The position numbers and the translations under genes are program-made. Below, one piece after another: positions 56,682 through 64,000 of a stretch of 64,000 nucleotides of DNA. How positions within the stretch are numbered: position 1 is the stretch's first letter; each line of letters begins with the position of its first letter. The notes beneath the pieces were generated by a model. The model did not search any database. It saw only the letters and a list, made by a program, of their open reading frames with translations, and was not told the origin of the DNA. The DNA comes from Staphylococcus sp. ACRSN. GTDB taxonomy: Bacteria; Bacillota; Bacilli; Staphylococcales; Staphylococcaceae. The stretch spans positions 62,001-126,000 of the forward strand of contig NZ_JAKRNS010000002.1 in NCBI RefSeq assembly GCF_022346615.1. The letters are read 5' to 3'.

Positions 56682-57443
56682 TTGGCAATACTTTCAATTC
56701 ATTATAAGTCTAAAACGATAGGTATGAGTCATCCATTTATAGCGATTTTACCTGAAGATGAGAGTTATTTTAACGTAAACACTTCACCTAAAAAATTAAA
56801 AACATTATTGCTATTACATGGTTTATCAAGTGATGAAACATCATATATGCGCTATACAAGTATTGAACGATATGCTGAAGAACATCAATTAGCAGTTATT
56901 ATGCCTAAAGGTGATCACAGTGGATATAGTAATATGGCATATGGTCATAAATATTTCGATTATATATTAGAAGTATTTGATTATGCACACCAAATTTTAC
57001 CATTGTCGACTAAGAGAGAAGATAACTTTATTGCTGGGCATTCGATGGGGGGATATGGAACGATTAAATATGCTTTAACTGAAGGGCATCGTTTTAGCAA
57101 AGCAGCGCCTTTATCAGCGGTGTTTAATCCACAATTACTATTAAACATTGATTGGCATGATTTTTCAGGAGAGGCAATTGCAGGCATAGATAAGGTTACA
57201 GAACAGACAGAACTTGACCCTTATTATTTAGCAGAACAAGTGCATGTAGAACAGCGAGCAATACCTGAATTATTGATTATGTGTGGGACAGAAGATGATT
57301 TAATTACGGATAATAAACATTTTATAAAATGCTTGGATGCACATCATATTCCATATCAGTTTAAAGAGGGACCTGGCAAACATGATTATGCATATTGGGA
57401 TAAAGCAATTGAGCGTGCAATCAATTGGTTTATGGAGAATTAG
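56682..57443 (+). CDS. fphF: FphF-like serine esterase (S-formylglutathione hydrolase family)
   Basis: Alpha/beta-hydrolase, 253 residues. It matches S. aureus FphF closely as recalled, including the same length and residue numbers: nucleophile S121 in GHSMGG, probable acid D205, and H234 in GPGKHDYAYW. The LLLLHGLSSDETSYMRYTSIERY segment is shared. FphF hydrolyses acyl esters and thioesters; the physiological substrate is not known. No signal peptide. Start is TTG at 56682, with AAAGGG about 11 bases before it. Linked to opuC by the short gap and followed by a strong terminator. Confidence 0.88.
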   Translation: MAILSIHYKSKTIGMSHPFIAILPEDESYFNVNTSPKKLKTLLLLHGLSSDETSYMRYTSIERYAEEHQLAVIMPKGDHSGYSNMAYGHKYFDYILEVFDYAHQILPLSTKREDNFIAGHSMGGYGTIKYALTEGHRFSKAAPLSAVFNPQLLLNIDWHDFSGEAIAGIDKVTEQTELDPYYLAEQVHVEQRAIPELLIMCGTEDDLITDNKHFIKCLDAHHIPYQFKEGPGKHDYAYWDKAIERAINWFMEN

Positions 57444-57460
57444 GTACATAGATCTTAACA

Positions 57461-57501
57461 AATCAGTAAATGCGTTTTTATACGTATTTACTGATTTTTT
57501 T
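57461..57501 (+). terminator. Terminator after the esterase gene
   Basis: AATCAGTAAATGCG and ACGTATTTACTGATT arms followed by a T-run. Its core AGTAAATGCGTTTTTA is shared with the hairpin at 5844-5889. Confidence 0.88.
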
Positions 57502-57700
57502 GTTTATAATACTTCATATTTTTGACTTACTTTTCTAAGATGCCATCTTGATTTTTGATGACATTCGACTCTAACCATACCCCAGGCAATCATGCACGTT
57601 CAAAATCATAAGGATTTAAATATAAAAGCGAATAAAACTATTTCATATTTTCTCGATTATATTGAGAAAAGATATTGATGACTAAAGGTTTATAACTATA

Positions 57701-57744
57701 AAAAAAGCTATGAAAAAATCTAGCGTCGTAGATTTCTTCATAGC
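57701..57744 (-). terminator. Terminator of the lrgAB operon
   Basis: GCTATGAA and TTCATAGC outer arms with AAATCTA/TAGATTT inner arms; on the minus strand the stem is followed by a T-run. It lies about 40 bp beyond the lrgB stop. Confidence 0.88.
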
Positions 57745-57785
57745 AAATCGTAGTATGTTTTTTATTGATATTAAATATTAAAATT

Positions 57786-58487
57786 CTACAATAATACTGT
57801 CGCTAAAATTGGTGCTACTATCACGACGATAACACCTACAATTACTAGAGAAATAGAAGCCATGGATGCTTCAGTTTCTCCAAATTCCTGTGCTGATGAT
57901 ACGCCTAGAGAATGTCCACTTGTTCCTAGCGCTAATCCACGTGCTATAGGATTAGTAATATTAAATAATTTAATCAATTTGGTACCCAGTGCATAAATAA
58001 TAACACCGTTTAATATCACTGCTAATGATGTTAATTCTTTGATACCTCCAATATCTGCTGAAACTGGTAGCGCGATTGCAGTTGTCGCACCTTGAGGTAG
58101 CATTGAAGCAATAATATCATTAGAGAATTGGAATAAACCTGCGATAAGATAAATACAAACCAATGCAGCAGTTGTACCTAGTGTAATACCACCAAGAATT
58201 TGAACCCAGTATTTTTTTAATACTTCTCTACGTTTGTATAAAGGAATCGCGAAACAAATTGTTGCAGGCTCTAAGAAAAAGTTAATGATGTCGCCACCGA
58301 TTTTATAATTTTCGTAACTAATACCTGTGATTTTTAAAAAGGCAATGCCCACGACCATTGAAACAAATAAGGGTGTGAATAAGAAAAAGCCGTTTGTTTT
58401 TTTAAAGAGCATTGTCGCTATAATAAAAGGAATAAGTGAAAGTAATATTCCAAAATAGGGTGTATTGATACCTAAATGTTCTATCAT
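57786..58487 (-). CDS. lrgB: Antiholin-like protein LrgB
   Basis: Membrane protein, 233 residues, of the LrgB/CidB family. It works with LrgA to oppose the Cid holin-like proteins, lowering murein hydrolase release and penicillin-induced lysis; a role in pyruvate uptake has been reported for LrgAB-type proteins. Conserved segments: [34 protein letters not shown] and a late [24 protein letters not shown]. Its ATG overlaps the lrgA stop by four bases, and a terminator follows. Confidence 0.95.
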   Translation of the reverse strand: MIEHLGINTPYFGILLSLIPFIIATMLFKKTNGFFLFTPLFVSMVVGIAFLKITGISYENYKIGGDIINFFLEPATICFAIPLYKRREVLKKYWVQILGGITLGTTAALVCIYLIAGLFQFSNDIIASMLPQGATTAIALPVSADIGGIKELTSLAVILNGVIIYALGTKLIKLFNITNPIARGLALGTSGHSLGVSSAQEFGETEASMASISLVIVGVIVVIVAPILATVLL

Positions 58488-58921
58488 ATTTTTTCCTCCG
58501 CTAACTTATTATGTTTTGCTTTTTTCGGTATGAATGATTTTGTAATCAACATTTGTGAGAAGAATCCAGTACATAAAAGTAATAAAAGTGTCGAGATGAT
58601 TATGAGTAAAATAATAAGTATTGGGCTTGAGCTTAGTACACCGAGTGAGTTAATCACCGATACACCTGCAGGTACGAATAAGAAACCAATATTGTTTGTT
58701 AACGTAGTACCGACTTTTTCGACTTGTCCTAATTTAACAATACCTGTACATAACGCTATAAATAAAAGAACTAAACCGATAACTGATGCTGGCATAGGAA
58801 TAGGCATAAAGCTTTCAATAATATTTGAAATAAGTAAAATAACTGCAATCACTAATGACTGATGGAAAAAGTTATAAGTCTTAGATGATTTATTTTGAGT
58901 CTGTTGTTTGTTTGCTTCCAT
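58484..58921 (-). CDS. lrgA: Holin-like protein LrgA
   Basis: Small membrane protein, 145 residues with four hydrophobic segments, similar in design to phage holins or antiholins. The family motif [28 protein letters not shown] is recognisable (IPMPASVIG and KLGQVE), and the [14 protein letters not shown] stretch is typical. The frame extends 11 codons further up, but ATG at 58921 follows GGGGGC with good spacing and matches the family start. Upstream are a TATAAT box at 58953-58958 (minus strand), an exact cre site and the LytR gene. Confidence 0.95.
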   Translation of the reverse strand: MEANKQQTQNKSSKTYNFFHQSLVIAVILLISNIIESFMPIPMPASVIGLVLLFIALCTGIVKLGQVEKVGTTLTNNIGFLFVPAGVSVINSLGVLSSSPILIILLIIISTLLLLLCTGFFSQMLITKSFIPKKAKHNKLAEEKI

Positions 58922-58960
58922 AGTAAAAGCCCCCTGTATTAATCTTGACTTCATTATAAA

Positions 58961-58975
58961 ATGAAAGCGATTTCT
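58961..58975. promoter_or_regulatory. CcpA cre box in the lrgAB promoter
   Basis: ATGAAAGCGATTTCT matches the cre consensus at every defined position. It lies just upstream of the minus-strand TATAAT at 58953-58958 where the -35 element would be; no good -35 is visible, as expected for a promoter requiring the activator LytR. Confidence 0.7.
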
Positions 58976-59039
58976 AAAGGGGGTTTTCCTGCGAGTTACA
59001 AATTGTTGTTGCTGAGTTGCATAAAACGACAGGTAACTA

Positions 59040-59798
59040 TCAAGTAAGACCTATATTATTTTTAAATTGTTTCATATAAGAGCGACTGACTTGTACTTTT
59101 AACTGGTTTGACATCGTTAATTGATAAGTGTAATTAAACCAATGTTCAATCGTTTGTATATGTGATTGATTAATGATTGTAGCGCGATGTACACGCATAA
59201 ACTGGTTGCCAGAAAGACGTTTTTCATAATGATTTAATGGTTCGGTAGTTTGGTAGTCTCCATTCTGTGTGTGTATTGTAGTAATTCCATTATTTACAGT
59301 TATGGCGATGATTTCGCTATGATTAATAATATGAATCCGTTCATCCACTTCGATAGGTAAGGTTGCATGGCCTTCTTCTGATTGTACTTTTGGGTTTGAA
59401 AAATGAACTGTTTGCTTTTCACTTTGATCGTTTTCAATAGAAAGTGCACGCTCAACTTTATGTATTGCTTGTGCAATACGATGTTGTTCAAAAGGTTTTA
59501 AAATATAATCTATAGCATTAAGTTCAAAGGCTTTCACCGCATAGGTATCATGTGCGGTTGCAAAAATAATAAATGGTTGTCGCTTCATTTTCTTGATTTT
59601 TTGAGCCAATTCTAAACCACTTTCATCCATTAAATTGATATCTAAAAATATGACATCATAATCATCATATAAAAGTAATTCTAAAGTTTCAGAGATTGTT
59701 TCTGATTCGTCAATTGTTTCAAAATGACGTATTTCATTTAATAGATAATGTAATTCATTTCTCGCTAACGGTTCGTCATCTACTATGATTGCTTTCAT
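59040..59798 (-). CDS. lytR: Response regulator LytR
   Basis: Response regulator of the LytSR system that activates lrgAB. The 252-residue protein has a receiver domain (1-120) with the phosphoacceptor D53 in [10 protein letters not shown]8 and D9 in IVDDEP, and the conserved K in YILKPFEQH, then a LytTR DNA-binding domain (about 145-252) with [14 protein letters not shown]. The stop is 118 bp from the lrgA start, so lrgAB has its own promoter. The start overlaps the end of lytS by four bases. Confidence 0.96.
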   Translation of the reverse strand: MKAIIVDDEPLARNELHYLLNEIRHFETIDESETISETLELLLYDDYDVIFLDINLMDESGLELAQKIKKMKRQPFIIFATAHDTYAVKAFELNAIDYILKPFEQHRIAQAIHKVERALSIENDQSEKQTVHFSNPKVQSEEGHATLPIEVDERIHIINHSEIIAITVNNGITTIHTQNGDYQTTEPLNHYEKRLSGNQFMRVHRATIINQSHIQTIEHWFNYTYQLTMSNQLKVQVSRSYMKQFKNNIGLT

Positions 59799-61552
59799 AT
59801 ATTTGTCTCCTTTATTAAATGATAAGGAATAGTATAGCTCACTATAGTTCCAGTTTGATTAGATTGAAAATGTAAATTAGCTTGACTGCCAAATAAACCA
59901 TCTAATCTGCGATTTAAATTTTCTAATGCACTTCCAGTTCCTGATTCAGAATTAACAGTAGTTGTACCGATTATCTTTAATTTATCTTCAGAAATACCTT
60001 GTCCATTATCTTGAACGGATATATTCAATCCATCATCTGTTTGTTTAGCAATGACTTGTATAAAATTATTGGACTTTCTATTTTTAAAAGCATGCTTTAC
60101 TGCATTCTCTATTAATATTTGTATTGAAAATGGAGGTACAGACGCGTTATAACAATCTCGATCAATAATAAATTCAACTTCAAATCGATCTGGATAGCGT
60201 GCTTGTTCTAATGAAAGATACGCTTTTACTTGTTGCAGTTCCTTTTCCAATGAAATCAGGTTATTGCGCGCACCTTGCAAGTTAGAACGGAAAAACTGAC
60301 TTAGCTGTAATAATAATGTGCGTGCCTTTTCGCTATCTATTCTCACCATAGCTGAAATGGTGTTAATTGCATTAAAGAAGAAATGTGGATTTACTTGTGC
60401 TTGTAATGATTTGATTTCTGCATCTCTTATTAGTGCACTTTGTGTTTCTGCTTCGCCAAGTTCTAATTGGCTAGAAAAGATATCCGCTAATCCTGTTGCT
60501 AATTGTTTATCTGAATATGTTACATCATTTACATTAGTAAAATATAATTTTAAAGTGCCAACTACTTTTTCCTTAACACTTAATGGTACAACAATGGCAG
60601 CTTGTAGTGGGCAACCAGGATGATTACAACCAATTTCCTCACTAGAATAAGCCTCTTTTAAAGTGCCAGAATGAATGGCTTCTTTCGATAAATTAGTGAT
60701 AATTGCTTTCTGTGCAACATGATGATCACTTGCAACACCTACATGAGTTAGAATGTCTTTTTTATTTGTGATAGCGACCGCTGAAACTTGCATTAAGTTT
60801 AAAATGATTTCGGCAGCTCGCTTTGCAGATTGCTCATTTAACCCAGAACGAAAATAAGGTAATGTTTGATTGGCTAACTGTAATACATCATGTGTTTGAA
60901 TTGCTCGAGTTTCTTCTTCTTTTTTAATTGTTGAAAGAATAATTGATAAAAAGATAGCTGTTCCAATAGAATTGATAGATATCATTGGGAGTGCAATTAA
61001 TTTAACAAGTGTCCAAGCATGTTCCGTGTTATTTGAAAAAATTAAAATACATAACATTTGAATGATTTCAGTAGTACCACCAATTAAGGCACCTTTCAGA
61101 ATCGTAGGGTATCGACGTGCACGCATTGCTTTGTGACCAAAGTAACCAGAAACGAGTGCAATTACTATTGATGAAATTAAATAGATATATGCATCTGCAC
61201 CTCCGATGTAGACACGATATAATCCTGAAATAATGGCAACAGCAATAGCAACATAAGGCCCACCTATTAATCCAGATACACCAATAGTTAATACACGTGT
61301 GTTTGCTAAGGAGGCATCTGGCGCTAAATGTTTATAGACCGCACCATTTACTACTTGGTCCCCTAATATTTGTACTCCTGTAAAATTTGATAAAATAGAG
61401 AAGCACCCAAATATAATAATAAGTTGCCATTGTGAATGACGTTGTTCACGTTCATTCATCATAGTTTTAAAATGATGAATATTCATCAATATATATGCAA
61501 TTAAGATAATTAATCCTACTCGCTCTAATAATAAAATAAATAAATTAAACAT
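59795..61552 (-). CDS. lytS: Sensor histidine kinase LytS
   Basis: Membrane sensor kinase that responds to membrane potential or related envelope and metabolic changes and phosphorylates LytR. Of 585 residues, 1-210 are the 5TM-5TMR LYT domain with several helices (motif [20 protein letters not shown]), about 225-360 form a GAF domain including the CNHPGCPL cysteines, and about 370-580 are the kinase region with H390 in [14 protein letters not shown] and the ATP lid in [15 protein letters not shown] precedes the ATG. Same design and length as S. aureus LytS. Confidence 0.96.
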   Translation of the reverse strand: MFNLFILLLERVGLIILIAYILMNIHHFKTMMNEREQRHSQWQLIIIFGCFSILSNFTGVQILGDQVVNGAVYKHLAPDASLANTRVLTIGVSGLIGGPYVAIAVAIISGLYRVYIGGADAYIYLISSIVIALVSGYFGHKAMRARRYPTILKGALIGGTTEIIQMLCILIFSNNTEHAWTLVKLIALPMISINSIGTAIFLSIILSTIKKEEETRAIQTHDVLQLANQTLPYFRSGLNEQSAKRAAEIILNLMQVSAVAITNKKDILTHVGVASDHHVAQKAIITNLSKEAIHSGTLKEAYSSEEIGCNHPGCPLQAAIVVPLSVKEKVVGTLKLYFTNVNDVTYSDKQLATGLADIFSSQLELGEAETQSALIRDAEIKSLQAQVNPHFFFNAINTISAMVRIDSEKARTLLLQLSQFFRSNLQGARNNLISLEKELQQVKAYLSLEQARYPDRFEVEFIIDRDCYNASVPPFSIQILIENAVKHAFKNRKSNNFIQVIAKQTDDGLNISVQDNGQGISEDKLKIIGTTTVNSESGTGSALENLNRRLDGLFGSQANLHFQSNQTGTIVSYTIPYHLIKETNI

Positions 61553-61986
61553 AGGAACCGCCTTTGATAATCAGTTTGTAATTCTATTATACTAAAGAAC
61601 TTTTACCTAATCATAGTAATGTAGTGTTCTTAAAGAATATATAGATATCATTATCTTTTGTTGAAAAATAATTTTAGATAAAGGTAAATTATATAGAAAT
61701 AAAAGTAAAATTTTACATCATAAGAGCTAGTTTTTAGCATTTACTATTTCAAAGTGGTATCGTAGATATATTGGCTTAAAATAATATACTTAATTTGAAG
61801 TGATTAGATTAGGATTTAATGCTTTTTATTTTATATTTGTTTTGCCATATTTTTATAGGACTCATTTTGAAATAGATATAGACTTTTTTAGATGATTGTA
61901 TTTTGCATGTTTTTAAAGGCGTGTATACCTATTTTGAAGTGCTACAGCCGTGAGATTACTTGGATATATTAGGAGGAAATTGAATT
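61553..61986. other. Region between lytS and the NorB-like gene
   Basis: Divergent promoter region, over 400 bp, rich in A and T. No gene, strong palindrome or riboswitch is evident. Three loose copies of TTTGAAGTG or TTTCAAAGTG occur but I see no regular pattern. AGGAGG at 61971-61976 is the ribosome binding site for the next gene. Confidence 0.5.
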
Positions 61987-63378
61987 ATGGAAACATCACA
62001 AACCTTTAAAGGAGATAATAAACTTCTTTTTGGGATTTTTTTAGGTGTAATAACTTTCTGGTTATTTGCATCATCATTAGTGAATATTGTACCTGATTTG
62101 GAATCATCTTTTGATGCAAATTATGGGACAATCAATGTTGCAGTCAGTCTGACGTCCTTATTATGTGGACTATTTGTCGTGGGGGCAGGTGGCCTTGCAG
62201 ATAGATATGGTCGAGTGAAAATGACATATATCGGTTTGATTTTAAGTGTTATAGGCTCATTGATGATCATTATTCCTGGTTTCACACCATTATTGGTTAT
62301 AGGGAGAGCAGTTCAAGGTTTATCTGCTGCATTTATCATGCCATCAACACTAGCGATTATTAATGAATATTATATTGGTCGAGAACGTCAACGTGCTTTA
62401 AGCTATTGGTCTATCGGTTCATGGGGAGGAACAGGTATATGTTCATTCTTTGGTGGAATCATGTCGACATTTATAGGTTGGAGATCAATTTTCATTATTT
62501 CTATTATTGTCGCAATCTTAGCAATGTATTTAATCAAACATACACCAGAAACGAAGGGTGTACAAACTGAACTTTCAAAACGTGCAAAATTTGATTTCGG
62601 TGGATTAGTTATTTTAATTATTTCTATGTTAAGTTTAAATTTAATTATTACTAAAACTGAAGATTATGGTCTCTTTTCAACGGCTATTATCTCCTTAATC
62701 ATATTATTTATTATTTCCTTGATAGCATTTATATTGTTTGAGAATAAAATTAAAAATCCTTTAATTGATTTTAAACTATTTAAACACAAAGGTTACAGTG
62801 GTGCAGTGGTTTCTAACTTCTTACTTAATGCTGTTGCAGGTACTTTAATAGTGGCGAATACTTATTTCCAATCGGGATTACATTTTAGTTCGTTCCAATC
62901 TGGTGTAATGACAATAACTTATTTAATTGCAGTACTTGTCATGATTCGTGTAGGTGAAAAAATCCTTCAATCAGTGGGACCTAAACGTCCAATGTTAATT
63001 GGTGCAGCCCTTAATGCAGTGGGTATTGTTATGATTTCTCTGACATTTTTACCAACAGTACCTTATGTCATTATGTGTGTATTAGGCTATCTTGTATACG
63101 GAGTAGGTCTAGGATTATATGCTACGCCGTCAACAGACACAGCAGTATCTACTGCGCCTGAAGATAAAGTTGGTGTCGCTTCAGGAGTTTATAAAATGGC
63201 TTCTTCTTTAGGGAACTCATTTGGTGTTGCTATATCTGGTTCGTTATTTAGTGTAATGACTGCAGTATACAATATTCATGTTGGTGCAATGTATGGCTTA
63301 TTATTTAATGCTGTATTAGCGATTATTGCATTTATCGCAGTATACTTATTAGTACCTAAAAGTCAGTACAATAATTAA
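61987..63378 (+). CDS. NorB-like multidrug efflux MFS transporter (DHA2)
   Basis: Fourteen-helix drug/proton antiporter, 463 residues. It follows S. aureus NorB, a quinolone and multidrug exporter, in many segments: ITFWLFASSLVNIVP, the FVVGAGGLADRYGRVK loop, GRAVQGLSAAFIMPSTLAI, RQRALSYWSIGSWGGTGICS, NPLIDFKLFKHKGYSGAV and YATPSTDTAVS, together with identical length. Whether it is the NorB orthologue or a close paralogue cannot be settled here. In S. aureus NorB is controlled by MgrA; I could not identify a site here. A terminator follows. Confidence 0.85.
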   Translation: METSQTFKGDNKLLFGIFLGVITFWLFASSLVNIVPDLESSFDANYGTINVAVSLTSLLCGLFVVGAGGLADRYGRVKMTYIGLILSVIGSLMIIIPGFTPLLVIGRAVQGLSAAFIMPSTLAIINEYYIGRERQRALSYWSIGSWGGTGICSFFGGIMSTFIGWRSIFIISIIVAILAMYLIKHTPETKGVQTELSKRAKFDFGGLVILIISMLSLNLIITKTEDYGLFSTAIISLIILFIISLIAFILFENKIKNPLIDFKLFKHKGYSGAVVSNFLLNAVAGTLIVANTYFQSGLHFSSFQSGVMTITYLIAVLVMIRVGEKILQSVGPKRPMLIGAALNAVGIVMISLTFLPTVPYVIMCVLGYLVYGVGLGLYATPSTDTAVSTAPEDKVGVASGVYKMASSLGNSFGVAISGSLFSVMTAVYNIHVGAMYGLLFNAVLAIIAFIAVYLLVPKSQYNN

Positions 63379-63400
63379 TACGAAATAGAAAATAATCGAA

Positions 63401-63441
63401 AAGGCTCGAATTAGACAATACGTTTAATTCGAGCTTTTTTT
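63401..63441 (+). terminator. Terminator after the NorB-like gene
   Basis: GCTCGAATTA and TAATTCGAGC arms with a T-run of seven. Confidence 0.92.
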
Positions 63442-63762
63442 GCTATATAAATAAAAAAATTGAATTTACATTTGAGCTTAACCTAACGACATGGATTACT
63501 AATGAATATGAAAAGGTGGTGCACAGTTTTTAAGAAATTCAATTGTGCATTGGCTAAGTATAATAGAATAATTGAATGAGATACATTGAGCAAACAATAA
63601 CAAAAAATTTGTGGTGATTTATGATAGAGATGTTAGTATACAGAAAAGGACTAGTCCATATTTTCATAATAAGTGTATATTTTCGAGTAAAAAGTTATAA
63701 TAAATTGCATATGAAAAATAATCCATATTATAATTTAATAAATGTATACAAGGGGGCTTTTT
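63442..63762. other. Intergenic region before the M20 peptidase gene
   Basis: No convincing gene. A 59-codon open frame from ATG at about 63620 overlaps the peptidase start and lacks coding character. The AAGGGGGC ribosome binding site at 63750-63757 belongs to the next gene. Confidence 0.5.
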
Positions 63763-64000
63763 ATGAAGAAATTATTATGGCAAACCTCTGAAGATAGACA
63801 GGATTTGTTACTAAGACTCGTGAATCATCAAACGGTTACAAATACAGAAGGGGAACTTACTTTTTCGAGTTTTGTTAAACAATTATTATTACAGCTTAAT
63901 TATTTTCAATCCAATAAATCGCACATTTATTCAGCACAAACTGAGGATGATAAAGAAGCAATAATTGCATTTTATCAATCTCCAACTTCACAAAAGACAA
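63763..64000 (+). CDS. M20-family peptidase, RocB-like (partial, cut by window end)
   Basis: Only the first 79 codons are present; the frame is open to the window end. The start MKKLLWQTSEDRQDLLLRLVNHQTVTNTEGE follows the RocB-type branch of M20 peptidases (LVNHQTVTNTEGE and FSSFVKQLLLQL), which are linked to arginine utilisation in Bacillus. Metal-binding residues lie beyond the window. The RBS AAGGGGGC is well placed before ATG. Confidence 0.7.
   Translation, partial: MKKLLWQTSEDRQDLLLRLVNHQTVTNTEGELTFSSFVKQLLLQLNYFQSNKSHIYSAQTEDDKEAIIAFYQSPTSQKT

Larger units (their letters stand above)
57444..57785. other. Intergenic region between esterase and lrgB
   Basis: Contains the esterase terminator, a possible diverged third copy of the dispersed repeat on the minus strand (57535-57625), and the lrgB terminator. 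No gene seen. Confidence 0.6.

Noticed and set aside
61740-61940. Three loose TTTGAAGTG-like copies upstream of the NorB-like gene
   Set aside because: Spacing and orientation are irregular and the copies differ, so chance in AT-rich DNA is likely.
63620-63799. A 59-codon open frame overlapping the M20 peptidase start
   Set aside because: Weak start signal, overlap with a well-supported gene in another frame, and no recognisable features.
1-64000. CRISPR arrays, insertion sequences, prophage genes, tRNA and rRNA genes
   Set aside because: No regular spaced repeats, transposase or integrase-like proteins, or RNA gene signatures were seen in the window.

Overview
The window is AT-rich Firmicute chromosomal DNA, almost certainly from a Staphylococcus. 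The evidence is protein-level: an FBPase class 3, a short-form HisG with HisZ, RelP, the opuCABCD choline/betaine-type importer, lytSR-lrgAB, an FphF-type esterase and a NorB-type efflux pump. From recalled S. aureus sequences the proteins look clearly diverged from S. aureus, and these loci are scattered in that species, so a coagulase-negative species is likely. I cannot name it. I saw no rRNA, tRNA, insertion sequence, phage gene or CRISPR array, and this looks like ordinary, mostly core or niche-metabolic chromosome.

Layout. 0.4-6.6 kb: a cation/proton antiporter and fbp converge on a shared terminator, followed by about 1.6 kb with no convincing protein gene but several hairpins (candidate small RNA) and one copy of a dispersed repeat, then a DedA protein. 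6.8-14.0 kb: an MFS organic-anion transporter with a small monooxygenase-like protein, acetolactate decarboxylase, a FUSC membrane protein, a YdaT-like stress protein, the alarmone synthetase relP and a MerR regulator with a zinc-ribbon tail. 14.1-18.0 kb: gluconate operon gntRKP. 18.1-23.1 kb: an AraC regulator and a glucuronide transporter plus beta-glucuronidase pair. 23.2-26.5 kb: small genes, a short-chain dehydrogenase, an acetyltransferase and a Fur-controlled FhuD-like lipoprotein.

26.6-33.5 kb is a complete nine-gene histidine operon on the minus strand (hisZ-G-D-C-B-H-A-F-IE), tightly packed and mostly overlapping. 33.9-45.8 kb holds D-serine dehydratase, ppx-ppk, an AbgT-type transporter, a dehydrogenase, an M42 aminopeptidase, a DsbA-like protein and a membrane-anchored glutamate synthase-like protein. 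46-52.8 kb: CPBP protease, a FetAB-like ABC pair, an MFS exporter, an amino acid permease, a YdeI-like protein and a TetR regulator. 53.2-57.4 kb: opuCABCD plus esterase. 57.8-61.6 kb: lytSR-lrgAB on the minus strand. 62.0-63.4 kb: NorB-like pump. The window ends inside a RocB-like M20 peptidase.

Regulatory theme. Six sites match the CcpA cre consensus (WTGNAANCGNWNNCW), five exactly and one with a single mismatch: at fbp, the MFS transporter, gntR, gntP, the glucuronide genes and lrgA. Together with a perfect GntR-type palindrome, a Fur box and two sigma-B-like promoters this gives a consistent picture of carbon, iron and stress control. The most noteworthy unexplained items are the hairpin-rich region at 5.34-5.61 kb, the repeat shared by 5.6 and 49.9 kb, and the terminator that contains the ribosome binding site of the araC gene.
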